From assembly GCA_963930655.1 (NCBI GenBank), contig OZ005612.1, forward strand, positions 6,453,001 to 6,517,000: a DNA stretch of 64,000 nucleotides. The letters run 5' to 3'. The notes beneath the pieces are model-generated. The model was not told where the DNA came from. It ran no database searches and saw only the letters and a program-made list of their open reading frames with translations. Shown here piece by piece: positions 21,781-33,725 of the stretch; position 1 is the stretch's first letter; every line of letters begins with the position of its first letter. Source of the stretch: Myrica gale. Taxonomy: Eukaryota > Streptophyta > Magnoliopsida > Fagales > Myricaceae. The translations under genes and the position numbers were made by a program.

Positions 21781-22900
21781 ATGGCACGATGAGTTAAAGC
21801 AAGGTTATCCCGAGAGCCCTAACCGCCACCCCCGCCGCCGCGTACTTTGGAACAACGTCGGGGGCTCATGGAGGCACGTGCCGTGAACATGGAAACATTT
21901 GAGGGACAAACCCTCGCCTATAGTATCTGAGTTCTACTATTGCTTCTTGGAGCGAGAGCCGGCCCAGGTAATCATTATAGAAGTAATTGACTTTCGTTTA
22001 AGTGAAAAAAAAATCCGATTGCGGTTGCAAGATATTTTAGTTGCTTGAATTTCTTTCGAAAATTGTGGTAGACTGGATAAAGCACTTATTAATTGAGAGT
22101 GGAAGTAATTTATAGAATAGTAATATATCTTTGGTTGTGTTAGATTTTCCAGTGTAATTGCAGGTTGGTGAATGATACATTTTTAATCGTTATTATGCCC
22201 GTTTTTTTTCTAACATCTTTATTTCGTTGCAGGCGTCGTACGACATCACCCTGAGGGGGGGTGTCGGTTACATTCTCGGCCGACAAGATCAGCGAATTTT
22301 TGGGTATTGCCTGACCTGACGGCCCTTCGTACCCCGAATGACTGTGAGCTGTACAAGCTTCTGACTACTAAGGAGGAAGTCTCAGACCACTTGCCGAACA
22401 TCCCTCACAGTGTCGTGACATATTTTTTCAGAATGCTACACTTGATAGTCGCATACAATATTGACCCTCGCCGGCGCACCAGTGAGGCGAGCTTCGAGCA
22501 AACGAAGCTCATGGCCTACATTATGAGGGGGGTCCCCGTGGACCTCCCATCACTGATCTTTCGGAATATCATGAAGGAAGCAGATTCTTTCGAGGTTAGT
22601 GGTGTTTCTTATGGCCTCCTCTTGACAAAATTCTTAGATGCTGCTGAGGTCCCTTCACATGTTGGGGAGGATAGGCAAAAGCCTACTGGTTCAATCTGCT
22701 TAGAGACGTTGAGGAAGCAAAGATCGCAGCTAAAACAGGGCAAGGGAGTGGAAGACTATGCAACTCGACCCGCCTGGGCCACCGAGCTTCTTGAACGCTT
22801 CGGTCGGCTTGAGGATTTCGTTAGACAGTTGGGCAACAAGGTCGAGCGCCTTAGCAGTTCGGTCGATGCGATGCAGAGAACGGTTGATTCACTTGAGTAG
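21781..22900 (+). pseudogene. Plant transposon protein (Transposase_32-like), decayed
   Basis: An ATG at 21781 opens a frame broken early by TGA. A likely exon ends before GTAATC at about 21968 and the next begins after TTGCAG at 22233, reading SVTFSADKISEFLGIA before a stop. The main open part (22307-22900, 197 aa) has a helical domain with HSVVTYFFRMLHLIVAYNI and KLMAYIMRGVPVDLPSLIFR, the layout of the 'putative plant transposon protein' domain, and a C-terminal heptad region (ATELLERFGRLEDFVRQLGN). The family's function is not known. A poly-proline segment at 21825-21840 and several stops show that the 5' half is dead. Confidence 0.55.
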
Positions 22901-23179
22901 TCTAGTTTTTATGTTATGTCTTCTTTTTGGGTTATGTACTTATTGTAGGATTGTATTATTTTGGACACTTTGATTATGTTTATTTTGTATTTATTTTGGA
23001 TATGATGGACGCTTCTTTTTGTACATTTTTGTCTCAGCTCCAATTGTTATCTTTATGTTTATGTTACAATTTTAACCTATGAACACATGAAATTCCAAAC
23101 ATTGTTGATATTATGGGAGTTTGAGAGAAACTGGTGTGAATTATGTTTCAACTAGAACATTTAAGTCCGCACTTAAACT

Positions 23180-25830
23180 CACTCAGTGTGAACTCTAGGA
23201 TCTACGTCCCCACTATCATTTCTCCAGTTCGAACCATAACAAAATTAGAGTTCAAACTACAACATTTTTTCCCGTGGGATTCCTTCCCCCGCGTTAAATT
23301 ACATTTGGTTATATATGGAAGTAAACATCAAAACGACGTCGTACTGACCCATTCGAACTTCTGTTTACGCCATTGGGACGACTTTGCGTAAGGTGTAAAC
23401 TTCATCACATTAATTCTTCATATATGGCGTCTCCGGCTATGTAGTCCAAACTACGGTAAATCACGTGCGCACATTTACATGATATAGTGCCAACCTTTAT
23501 TTTATTTGAATTGCATATGACCGTGCAAATTTTGTTTCCCAGCATTGTCCGTCCGCACTGGTTTATTGAAGGGCGAACGTGATAAAACACATGCGAACAA
23601 CTATATTACTAGTGTCAACGTCTATATTTTAGATTGAACTTTATATTCACATTGCATTACTCGTTATGGTAACGTGTGTTAAGCTCATTATATTACTACA
23701 ATATACCTACCATGTGTTTATCAGATGTACACTAATGTTTTTTAAATTTCATCTTCATTTTATGTACCTAGCTACCATGTTGTGATCATATGTACACCAA
23801 TGAAGTTATGAAGATCATTATGGTAAGTTGAGAACGTTGATAATGAGTTCACACATGTGAGTTTTTGTGTGTTAAACTCATTTTGTTAGAATGTTTATAA
23901 CAAAGTTTGATAACGCAGTGATATAGATGTGGAAGGCGTGTTGAGCAAAGGTATGTTAAGGTTGGCACATTAGTAATACGTTTAACATGTGTGATAATAG
24001 GTGTTGCACTCCAAGATGTTAAAGAGTGCTAACTCAAATTGATGTATTTATCATGTTTACTTCATATTATTTTAATCATTAGAAAGTGCAAATCGGATTG
24101 TGATTGAATATTAAATTGGTACGTATTTTTTAATTGATTGTAGTATGTTTACCATTCGAACGTCTAATATTACGTCCTAACTATTCCAAACACAAGTTAC
24201 ACCTGTGTGTTATGTAGTGCGAACTTATTCGATAAGAAGTGCGAACTAATGGCAACCAAACGGTGTCGTCCAACTTATTATGATCTTTCGGGTTTGTGAG
24301 TTGAAACATTCTTTTGGTATGTCCGCACTATTATCAGACTACTGTGCGTAGGGTTCGCACTTCATCACATGAATTTACCATACTGGTTTGAACTGGTAAT
24401 TTTAATTGTTGCATGTCGTCTCCGGCTCTGTAGTGCAAACTACGTTAACGTACATACACACTAGAGAATGTTATAGTGCGAACATGTATTTTATTTGAGT
24501 TTCAATTGACCCCGCAAATTTTATTTCCCGACATTTTAAGTTCGAAACGGGATATTTAAGGGTGAACATGATTAGTCACGTGCGAACTACGGGATGACTA
24601 GTGCCAACGTATATATTTTAGATTGAAATTCACATTGCATTACTCGTTATGGTAACGTGTGTTAAACCCATTATGTTACTACAATATACCTACCATATGT
24701 TTATCAGATGTACACTAATGTTTTTTAAATTTCATCTTCAATTCATGTACCTACCATGTTGTGATCATATGTACACCAATGAATTGATGAAGATCATTAT
24801 GGTAAGTTGAGGATGTTGATAATGAGTTCGCACATGTGAGCTTATGCGTGTTAAACTCATTTTGTTAGAATGTGTATAACAAAGTTTGATAACGCAGTGA
24901 TATAGATGTGCAAAGCATGTTGAGCTTTCGGTATGGACATTTGGCACATTAGTAATACGTTTAGCACGTGTGGTAATAGGTGTTGCACTCCAAGATGTTA
25001 AAGAGTGCTAATTCAAATATATGTATCTACCATGTTTATGTTTTCTTCACATTATTTTCATCATTAGAAAGTGCAAATCGGATTGTGATTGAATATTAAA
25101 TTGGTACGTGTTTTTTAATTGATTGTAGTATGTTTACAATTCGAACGTCTAATATTACGTGCTAACTATTCCAAACACAAGTTACAGTTGTGTATTAATC
25201 AGTGCAAACTTATTCGATAACAAGTCCGAACTCATGGGAACCAAACGGTGTCGTCCAACTTACTATGATCTTTTGGGTTTGTCAGTTGAAACATTCTTTT
25301 GGTATGTTAGCACTAGTATCAGACTACTTTGCGTACAGTTCGCACTTCGTCACATGAATTTACCATACTGGTTTGAACTGGTTATTTTAATTGTTGCATG
25401 GCATCTTCGGCTATGTAGTGCAAACTACGTTAACGTACGTGCGCACGAGAGCATGTTATAGTTCGAACTTGTATTTTATTTGACTTTCATTTGACTGAGC
25501 AAATTTCGTTTCCCGGCATTTTCAGTCCGAACGAGTATATTTAAAGGCGAACGTGATTAGGAACGTGCGAACAACCAAATGAGTAGGGCCAACGTATATA
25601 TTTTAGATTGAACTTTATATTCACATTGGATTGTCAAACCCACGTTACATCTGTGTATTTTGAAGTGCGAACGCATTAGATAACAAGTCCAAACTGATGG
25701 GAACTAAGCGGTGTCGTCCAACTTACTATGCTCTCCCAGGTTTGTACGTTGGAACGTTGAGTTGGGAAGTGCTCACAGATATAGGTTAGTTTAAACAATG
25801 ACGTCTGGGAACCATATGGTGTCGTCCCAC
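23180..25830 (+). repeat. ~985-bp tandem repeat array with GTGCGAAC/GTTCGAAC words
   Basis: The segment around GTAGTGCAAACTACGTTAAC recurs at about 23440, 24431 and 25415, giving periods of 991 and 984 bp. Units 1 and 2 are full length. Unit 3 has lost its middle and joins from TATTCACATTGGATTGTCAA (about 25620) to the AGCGGTGTCGTCCAACTTAC block. A partial fourth copy of that block is at 25800. Each unit carries many AGTGCGAAC, GTTCGAAC and GTGCAAAC words. No protein is encoded. Confidence 0.85.
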
Positions 25831-26612
25831 TTACTGTCCCAATACAAACGTAGGTATGCTAGTTTGAACTATGAACACAGACTTAAAAAAATTAGTCACT
25901 CCGTGCAGACCCATTTGTGCACGAAGCTGTTGAACACCCGGGGAGCTTTCGGCTGTGGAAAGGAGAATCCCAATTGTACGTGACCGAGGAGAACAAAGGG
26001 TAAGCTAGGTTGTCTGCCTCCTTCAGTTTCCATTTCTCCTCTCTTTTGAATGTTGTTGTATGTTGATTCCAATTGATTATGTATGAGCTATTTTGGGAGA
26101 AACGATTTGTATTTTTTCGATTTGCTGAAATCCCCAACTAGGTTTGGTGTCTGGATGAAATCCCTATATATTTTACATGCTTCCAACTTGTTATTTCGTG
26201 GTTTGGGGTCCTTATTGTGGTTGTTCAGTCGTTGGGTTTCTGCAGAATTTGGGTCTGTCCGCTGTAGTTCGAACTGCATATTGGTTTGTTGAAACATATG
26301 TATATAGGTCTGATCTTCGTCTATTTCTATTAAAACTGTGTGTTATTAGTGCGAACGAAATATTTGTATGTATTAATTGTTATGGTCAACTCTGTGGACT
26401 ACTGATATACTGTTTGAACTGAATTCTATTGCATGAGATATATGTGGGAACGGATGAGATTATTGTTGCAACTTGTGTCACGTATGTTTAAACATGTAGT
26501 GTGAAGTCATAACATGCTTTTCGAATGTTGAAACTGGTACTGTCATAATATATTTGTTATATTAGGTAGATATGTATATGCATTCATTTATTTTCTTCTT
26601 AGGGTCCACACC

Positions 26613-27815
26613 ATGGATAAGAGCTGGATGGATGAGACGGATCGATGGAGCACTAAATATAGAGAAGAGTTGGCACAATTCTTGAAAATTGCCAAGAACC
26701 ATATTGATAATCGAGGGCTGATAAGGTGTCCTTGTAGAAAATGCAAGAATGTGATCTTCCAAACATGGCTGGCCATGGAGAATCATTTGGCTTGTAAGAA
26801 TATGATAGACCCTTACTATAGGAATTGGGTCAAGCACGAGAAAGCACTTGATATGCGATAAAATTTGCATGAACTAAATGAGGTTGTGGGGGTAGACCAA
26901 CAAACCGGTGATGAGGTGGACGACATGCGGGAAATGTTGAACGATATTGAAGCGGGGATATTTGGGGGTGCTAGTAGTGGGGTACCAAATTCTAGTAAAG
27001 ATGTGGAGTGTGGGTTGGAAGAGGAACTCGGTGCAACCAAATTCGCAAAGACATGGGTGGATGCCGAGAGAGAACTATATCCAAGTTGCCAGAACTTTTT
27101 CAAATTGTCTTTCCTTGTGAACGTGCTCCACATAACAACGAATTGTAATGTGAGTGAGAAGGCTTTTAATAGGTTTTTGGGGTTGTTTAAGGCTACGCTT
27201 TCTCCTGGAGAGACACTTCCAAACAACTACGGGGCATTAAAGGACTTAAAGAAAAAGCTTAGGTTTGAGTACAAGTGTGATTGGTGGGATGTCGGTAGTG
27301 ATGAAGGGCTGCGAGAGGGCAACCATTTTACCTCGGTTAACACCACGCGTAAGTGGTATGAAGACGATCCGTTTGCTTTAGCCACAGATGTTTCTCAAGT
27401 GTTTTACTTAGATGACCCGGATGGGGGTGATGGATGGTGTGTGGTCCAAAAGGTCAGAACTAGGAACACATATGGTGTCCCAGAAGTGCAAGACGAGGAT
27501 GATGATGTTGAAGACAATGATGAGGATGACGGTGCGACAGAGCCATTATAGGATAGTGTGACCTTCGACTTGTTCGTTGATTTTGGGGGGTACGACATGA
27601 TTCCATTGGCCAGAGATGATGTTGAACCCAAGTACGTTGCCTCGAGTTCGGCGGGACAAGTTCGTTCTATAAGAATACCTACTGATGCGATTGAGGAGGA
27701 TGCATTTATAAATGATAACGATGAATTTGAAGATGATGAGGGTGATGATGATGATGATGGGGACAATGATGATGCAGACGAATGGTTGACATTTTCCGAA
27801 GCAATAATGAAATAG
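26613..27815 (+). pseudogene. TNP2-like CACTA transposase, core deleted
   Basis: One frame runs 1.2 kb with two in-frame stops (26859 and 27549). The N-terminus is the transposase-associated domain: MDKSWMDETDRWS, then CPCRKCKN and a downstream His/Cys pair, a putative zinc-binding fold. The TNP2 lead-in at about 27100-27260 (LVNVLHITTNCNVSEKAFNR, ETLPNNY) is followed at once by the C-terminal DUF4216-type part (WYEDDPFALATDVSQVFYLDDP). The Transposase_21 catalytic core that belongs between them is missing. The tail is very acidic (runs of Asp/Glu). It cannot be an active transposase but could still bind DNA if expressed. Confidence 0.8.
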
Positions 27816-28054
27816 AGGACGAGGATGACATACATGGAAATGGTGAGGAGGAAGGTTCGGATGGTGACAGTTTAGATATCAGAGATGACGGCGAACGTGA
27901 GACTTGAATTTGAGAACCTAATAAGTCTTAGAAAACTTATGAACATATAATCTTAAAGGAAAAATGTTAATTTTTTTATTGTACCGTTATATTTCATTAC
28001 TAATTTCACTTAAATTTTAACATTAGAATTGTGTATGAAATAGGTGGAGAGACA

Positions 28055-30086
28055 ATGGCCAACAAAGCGAAACGTCAACGAGCAATCGCCCCATGCCCTT
28101 CAGCACCACCCCCTTCGACTATCAACGTGGGACATCTAACTCTACGACAACTATGTAATATTTTCTATAACTTAACTTATTTTTCGGAATTATACTTGTG
28201 TTTGAAACAGGCAGCAATAACATCATGTAGACGGAGAAACCAGTTGGTGTCGGTGACGCCCGTTCCTACACCCTCCACTCATACTCCTGGAGATTCCGAG
28301 GCTCGTGCTTCATCACAACTTGCTCTTGCACCATCATTAGAGGGTACAACACATAACAGTACTGGATGTAAGTAATATTAAACCTTTTCCATGTATTTTT
28401 TCTCGTGCATTATGTTTCCTTACAATGTTTTATTGTATAAATGCAATCACATCCATTTTTTGTCCTTATAGCCACATCTAATTCGCAACGGCGTGGTAGG
28501 ACGCATGGGCTCGCATTAGATAAGGTACGGGCCACTCGACTCGGTAAGTTGAGTGTGTCAATCCTGATGATTGTACCGCCGATGTTGGTGAGAATTCGGC
28601 TAAACTTTTCACTCAAATTGGATTGTTAGTTCGTGGTACTATACCAATGGTGACTTCTTCATGGAATGAGGTTCCTCTAAGGTGCAAAAAGTACATCAGG
28701 GTGCGCATATTGGTAAGTATATTTCACCTTTATATATGATATTTCATTACTTAATAATTGAAGGTATTATTATGTTGGTAATAGGACGATTTCAATCTTG
28801 ATTATAATCGAGAGGAGGACCTACGGACGGTGAACAAGATAATGGCAAAGAGTTACCGTCAGTTCAAGGGTAGATTGTATGAGCACTACAAGAAGAAAGG
28901 GGGAGGCAATAAGGAAGTGGCTGTTAAACACCCCCATCCAGACATGGATGAAGATACCTGGGCAAAATTGTGCGACATGTTTGTTGATCCAAAATATGAG
29001 GTACATGTATATCTTTGACTACAATTAGTAATTCAGATTACGTTTAACCATTTATCATTAAGCTGTTTCCAGGAAAAGTGTAAAGTAAACACTGAAAATA
29101 GAAAGGGCTTGACAATTTTCCACACAGCGGGTACAATGACGTTTCCTCGATATCGAAAAATGTTGGTAAGTGATATAATTCATACTTGTATATTGCTATC
29201 TTTATTTACCACATTACTAACTTGTTACATAAGTCTTTAGGAAACTTGACCCTTTGTAACTTCAGAGATTGGACCTGCTGAATTGTATGTTGCATCCCAC
29301 AAGCGGAAAAATGGGGATTGGTTGTCTGATGTTGCTAAGGACAATCATGTGAGTACACTTACATTGACCCATTTGGTATGGTTTTTGTTTCAAATTGTTA
29401 ATAGTTATTGTCATCCTTGGTGGTTGTACTTGGTAACTTATCTGTTGGTTGGTGGTTGTATTGGTACTTGATTGTGCTGGTTAGCGGTTCTCTCAAAGTT
29501 ATTGGAATACTTTGTTGGTTGTGTTGGTAGCTATATGACAATTTTGTACTCAGGAATAGTCTCTACTATTGCCGTTATGCTGTCGGATTTACTACAACTA
29601 TCACTTGTAGAGTCCTTTTCATTTGTTACATATTATAATTGGACATAAATATGTCAAATGAATGTAACATTAATATCAATATGATTCAGACTATATATAT
29701 GTTTTTTGCAGGAAAAGATGATGGAATTGCAAGATCAAGCTATCTCAGATGGGAGGTCCTACACCGATATTGATATTCTTCATCAGGTCCTAGGCCGCAA
29801 GCATGGTTATGTGAGGGGGTTGGGTCGAGCAGTGAAGCCTCCAAGAAGCTTGGGTTCATCATCCACCAGTGTAGTGCGACAATTAAGAGAGGCACAGTTG
29901 GAGATAGATAGATTGAAAGAGGAATGGGAAGCTGAGGTAGAGCAGATGAGAATAGATTGGGAAGCAGAGATAAAGCACGTGCGAGTTGAGCGACAACAAG
30001 AGATGAAGGAGTTGGAGGACAAATTAATGAGGGAAAGGAGCGAGCGCATGAATGATTTCATGGCAAACTCCTCCCACAGTTTGTAG
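28055..30086 (+). pseudogene. CACTA second gene, Transposase_24 (Ptta/En/Spm) type
   Basis: Exons on the plus strand join in frame over several short introns. The first exon begins MANKAKRQRAIAP. The segment RTHGLALDKVRATRLGKLSV meets a 1-bp deletion near 28561 that shifts the frame; the next part resumes as DDCTADVGENSAK and SSWNEVPLRCKKYIRVRIL. Then come NWAK-like DEDTWAKLCDMFVDPKYE, a TGA after KMLET (29246), ELYVASHKRKNGDWLSDVA, and the last exon with DILHQVLGRKHGYVRGLGRA and a long charged coiled coil (about 29890-30060). These match the accessory protein of En/Spm elements. The frameshift and stop make it a pseudogene unless it is spliced around. Confidence 0.75.
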
Positions 30087-31589
30087 ACCTTATTCCTATA
30101 TCCATTATTGGACAATGTGACGTATATTATTTTCGACTTATGTTAGTTTGGATTGATGCTTATATTGGACTTATAACCATTACATTATAAACAATGTTTA
30201 ACATTCGGAGAAAGATGTTATTTATGTAACATTTGACTTATGAAGAGCTATATTGATTTCTTGTATGGATGATAAAACTTTGTAATCTACATTGATGTAT
30301 GGGTTTATTGACGGATTACAGGTTTTAATTATTAGGGATTCTTAATAACCAAAAAAAAAATGCCTCCGCCTCTGGATATTGGAACTGATGATCTTGTTGG
30401 AAGGTGCTCACCCGGCGGCCAAGGCCAAAACTCAACGCTTTCAAATTTGATATTTGAAATCATGTTGTTCAGATAGAGACATTGGAATGAGGACCGACGC
30501 CAACACAAGCTTACAAAACGGAGTTCCTGTGTACAAGGATTGTCAAGTACCTGTCGAATATATTTTATTCGAACCATGCACGGATTTGATTTTCTAAGAG
30601 AGATTATTCTATATTTATTAAATATTGGGTTTTCTCTTTCTATTCCAAACAAAATGTAAGAAATAATATAGGAAGAAGACTGTTATATATGCTGCATGTC
30701 AGACTCCAGCTCAACTACTCCGGTTGAACAATACGGTGTATCAATTTGAATTTTCTCTAAAAAACTCTCCATTTCAAGAAAAACCAGGACAATGAAAGGA
30801 TCTCAAGGTTAGTATTTGGGTTTACGATTTTTTTTCTTGCAATTAAATTCGTGCTAAATATTTATAAGGAATTCTTTTGTTAGGTTCGTATTGATTTAAT
30901 CGGGAGTTATATAAAATATTTCACCAATTGTACTTGTAGGATCGGAATTTCTATCTTAGTTTCTTTCATGATCTTTTGGTACATTACAAGAAAACAAACC
31001 GAAAAGAGCAAAGAAGAAAAGAAACCTCAACTGATCGATACAGCAATCATTAATAGATATTATTACGACAATAAATGAGACTCAAGGACGACAATTAATT
31101 ATATGAATCACGGTTACCAAGAAAATTGATTCGTGTATTTATTTATTGTTAAACTTATTCTGGGAGGGAGTACTCAAGACAAGAGATGTTCAACACGAAA
31201 TATAATGTTCTCTAATCGAAAAGGGTACTCTCATCGAGTCAAAAGGTCATTGATGCACTTCTATCGGCTCATGCCTCCTTCGATCGTTGGTGGCTCGGTG
31301 CTGTTGCGGCCTAAGCTCCGGGAGTCCCGTGCTCCACATTTTGCTGCCAGCCTGAACGATTACATAGAAAATCGATCACAACAAAAGTCACCATCGGAAT
31401 ATCAGATAATTATACATGCCGAATAAAGTACTATTACTCGACCTGTACTTGATCCTTTCGCCTTCTATGGATTGATGTTTATGTGGATATCTAGTTCCTT
31501 TTTGTAATTGTAATCCATGGAGCAGTTATATTAACTTTCAAAATTCTAGTACGGAATTGACAAAAATAGGTGTTCTTGATCTCTTTACT
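30087..31589. other. Intergenic; nothing identified
   Basis: Open frames at 30332-30652 (minus) and 31133-31426 (plus) have no recognisable domain and no splice support. No CACTA 3' terminus was found where one was expected. Confidence 0.4.
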
Positions 31590-31802
31590 TAAGGTCTTGT
31601 CGAATCCGCGGCTCTAGAGCGCACTATACTCTTGGCACAAGGCGCATGGCTCACAGCAGAAATAAACCTTGCAATCCCCACAAGGGCTCTCCTCCAACGC
31701 AAACTGCCGCCTCATTCTGGAGTGATAGGGGTATGAGTACATGCATCCACAACAAGACAGCTGGGCAAGCACTCCGTACACCACTTCCTTCACACCACAA
31801 GC
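31590..31802 (-). pseudogene. PCR-family (PLAC8) exon 3 relic
   Basis: The minus strand has an acceptor TTGTTGCAG at 31803, then CTTGTGG in the same phase as exon 3 of the intact gene at 6952. It reads SCCGCMYSYPYHSRMRRQFA and CGDCKVYFCCEPCALCQEYS. An in-frame TAG at 31614 interrupts before SRGFDKT, where the live gene reads TMRGYDMT. No exons 1, 2 or 4 are present nearby. It differs clearly from the gene at 6.4 kb, so it derives from another family member. Confidence 0.8.
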
Positions 31803-31926
31803 TGCAACAAAAATCATCGGTCACCACCACTCACGGTAGCATTACTGATCAATCACACAAATTACCGCGCGCCATTATCACCATATCTCTATATACATTT
31901 TTATCACAAACATAATTCGCCATTCT

Positions 31927-32160
31927 CACTACAATAGTTTTGACTTCCAGTGGCACAAATTTTTGTCGCTGAAAGTAATAATTTTGTCGCTAAAAGTCAT
32001 CAGCGACGAAAACTTTTCGTGTCAACAGCGACGAAACTTCATGACCGACGCAAAAAACCATCTTCAACGACGAAAATGTATTCATCGCTGAAATGTGACT
32101 TTCAGCGACGAACTTACTTTTTCGTCACAAAAACCTGATTTTTGTCGCTGATAGTTACTT
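31927..32160. repeat. CACTA terminus with AGCGACGAAA subterminal repeats
   Basis: After the CACTACAATAG end there are eight or more copies of TCGCTGAAA/AGCGACGAAA in both orientations within 200 bp. This is a typical CACTA subterminal region and can form many small hairpins. Confidence 0.8.
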
Positions 32161-32577
32161 CTCAAACACAAACTTTAAAACGTCGGGTATTACAACAATA
32201 GTGGTTGTGACGAATATTGTAGTCGCATTATGCCACAAATTCATCCACGATCTTTCAATTCGTCATTGTTAATTATTTTTGTTCGAACTCGGGTTTGTTG
32301 TTCGAACGACGTGTCTATTCCAACAGTTGTTTTTCTGTTCGAATACGATTTGAGTATTTTGTATAACTAAATTAGCAACAAAATAATTTCGTCGCTAAAA
32401 TTAATATTTGTTCACAAGTGTATCTAGTTCACATAAGTTCAAATCCTAAAAAATGTTCCAACATTCAAAAACTTAATCCAAAACTATCAACAATACCAAA
32501 ACCCTCAATGAAAACCTTATAATTCTCCAACGAAGTCCTACCTACGAATCTCGTTGCGCAAATTATGCCTTAAGTAG

Positions 32578-33230
32578 TTAAAGTTGTTCTTGAATTTGCC
32601 TTTGCGCCTCCTGCATTTCTTCTTGTTGGTTTTTTAGGTTATCATAGTCGCTTTGCCTTGTCTTCAGCTCTTCTATTGTAGCTTTAGCTGCCTCTAACTC
32701 ACAAACAAGCTCAGAATCCCTTAGTATGGACACAATAGAGAATGATACAACAATAGGCTTCACAGAGCGACCCAAACCTCTCACAAAGCCGAATCTTTTT
32801 TCAAGAACTTGGGTAAAAATGTCAACATCTTTTGGTGCTTCTAACTCAATAGTTGATTAGGATTGGATATCCACCATCTTCTCCTACAATCATAAAACTA
32901 AATTATGGATTGTATTAACATAATAGACTAATCTTTCAAAATAATATCCAAAAAATTTACTTACATAATTGTCTCAGCAACATCAGACACCCACCTTTGG
33001 CCATTTTTTAATGATGTGTCTTGCTGTATAAATTTGCAGCTGTTGGTGTTCCACCCTCAGCGTCTTGTTGCACAATTCATAGGTCAAAAGAAAGAAAATT
33101 TAGCGACTATATGAAATTAAAATGTGGTAATAATTATTTAATATACTTACCAACTTCTTTCTATGCCAAAAAAAATGGTCTTGAACCACCAGTGTGGTGT
33201 ACCTTCAATTTCGATCTATTATTGGTGTTT
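32578..33230 (-). pseudogene. Transposase_24-type CACTA gene relic
   Basis: Three exon pieces are read on the minus strand. The first (about 33230-33140) has NNRSKLKVHHTGGSRPFFLA, close to the family's usual N..NR.K..HT.GS motif. The second (about 33080-32970) has GQRWVSDVAETIM with a donor GTAAGT. The third (to 32578) has FGFVRGLGRSVKP-like sequence and a Gln/Glu-rich coiled coil. It matches the second gene of the plus-strand CACTA region, especially RGLGR(A/S)VKP. Everything upstream of the first piece is replaced by the shared 500-bp segment. Confidence 0.7.
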
Positions 33231-33725
33231 TCTCCAGGAGCAAAGTTATGTTCTTGAATATGCCATTTATGTCCACACACTATCATAACCCTTCCAGATT
33301 TTTTATATTGAAGTTCAACCATCATGTTCACAAAGTTATTTCTCTCTGCATCTCTCATCATCACGCTGTCTTTATTTACTATTCATCCTGTTAAATCACG
33401 TATATTTAATAAATTTGCGGGTGCAAATAGAATGTGGAAATGATGTATGGTCCAGATACACAAATTAGCCAAGTTTGAAGTTAGTTGACCAGTTTTCTTT
33501 TAAAAATGTTTCCTTGTGATTTGTTTGGGAGAAGAGATGAGTTGCAGTTAATTACTGCTTTTTTTATATAAGTGCAGTTAATTACTGCTTTTGAAAATGC
33601 AAAACGATTGTTGTTGAGGAATGCCAATTCCAGACCTGAATCTATTATAAGAGATACAAAGTACATACTAGTTTATCCTGTATCATATCAGTATCTTGCA
33701 GCCTTGTCATCATGACATTTCAAAA
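33229..33725. repeat. 500-bp segment duplicated at 45919-46421
   Basis: It starts at TTTCTCCAGGAGCAAAG and ends at CATGACATTTCAAA in both places, with very few differences apart from a small repeat expansion in the intron copy. The minus strand has a short open stretch reading [19 protein letters not shown] in both copies, which I do not recognise. Here it abuts a Transposase_24 exon on one side and a copia LTR fragment on the other. Confidence 0.9.

Larger units (their letters stand above)
20600..30110 (+). mobile_element. CACTA (En/Spm, CMC) element or composite, plus strand, degraded
   Basis: Two CACTA-type genes, TNP2-like (26613-27815) and Transposase_24-type (28055-30086), are in the usual order on the plus strand. 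They are preceded by about 5.6 kb rich in GTTCAAAC/GTGCGAAC words, the kind of subterminal repeats CACTA transposases bind. I could not find CACTA...TAGTG termini or a 3-bp duplication, so the edges are guesses. A decayed transposon ORF (21781-22900) sits between the repeat blocks, so two elements may be merged here. Confidence 0.6.

Noticed and set aside
31133-31426. 97-codon open frame
   Set aside because: No recognisable domain, no upstream promoter or splice support; kept as unannotated.
31950-32160. Regularly repeated GCGACGAAA words considered as CRISPR-like array
   Set aside because: Repeats are short, irregular and in both orientations next to a CACTA end in a plant genome; they are subterminal transposon repeats.
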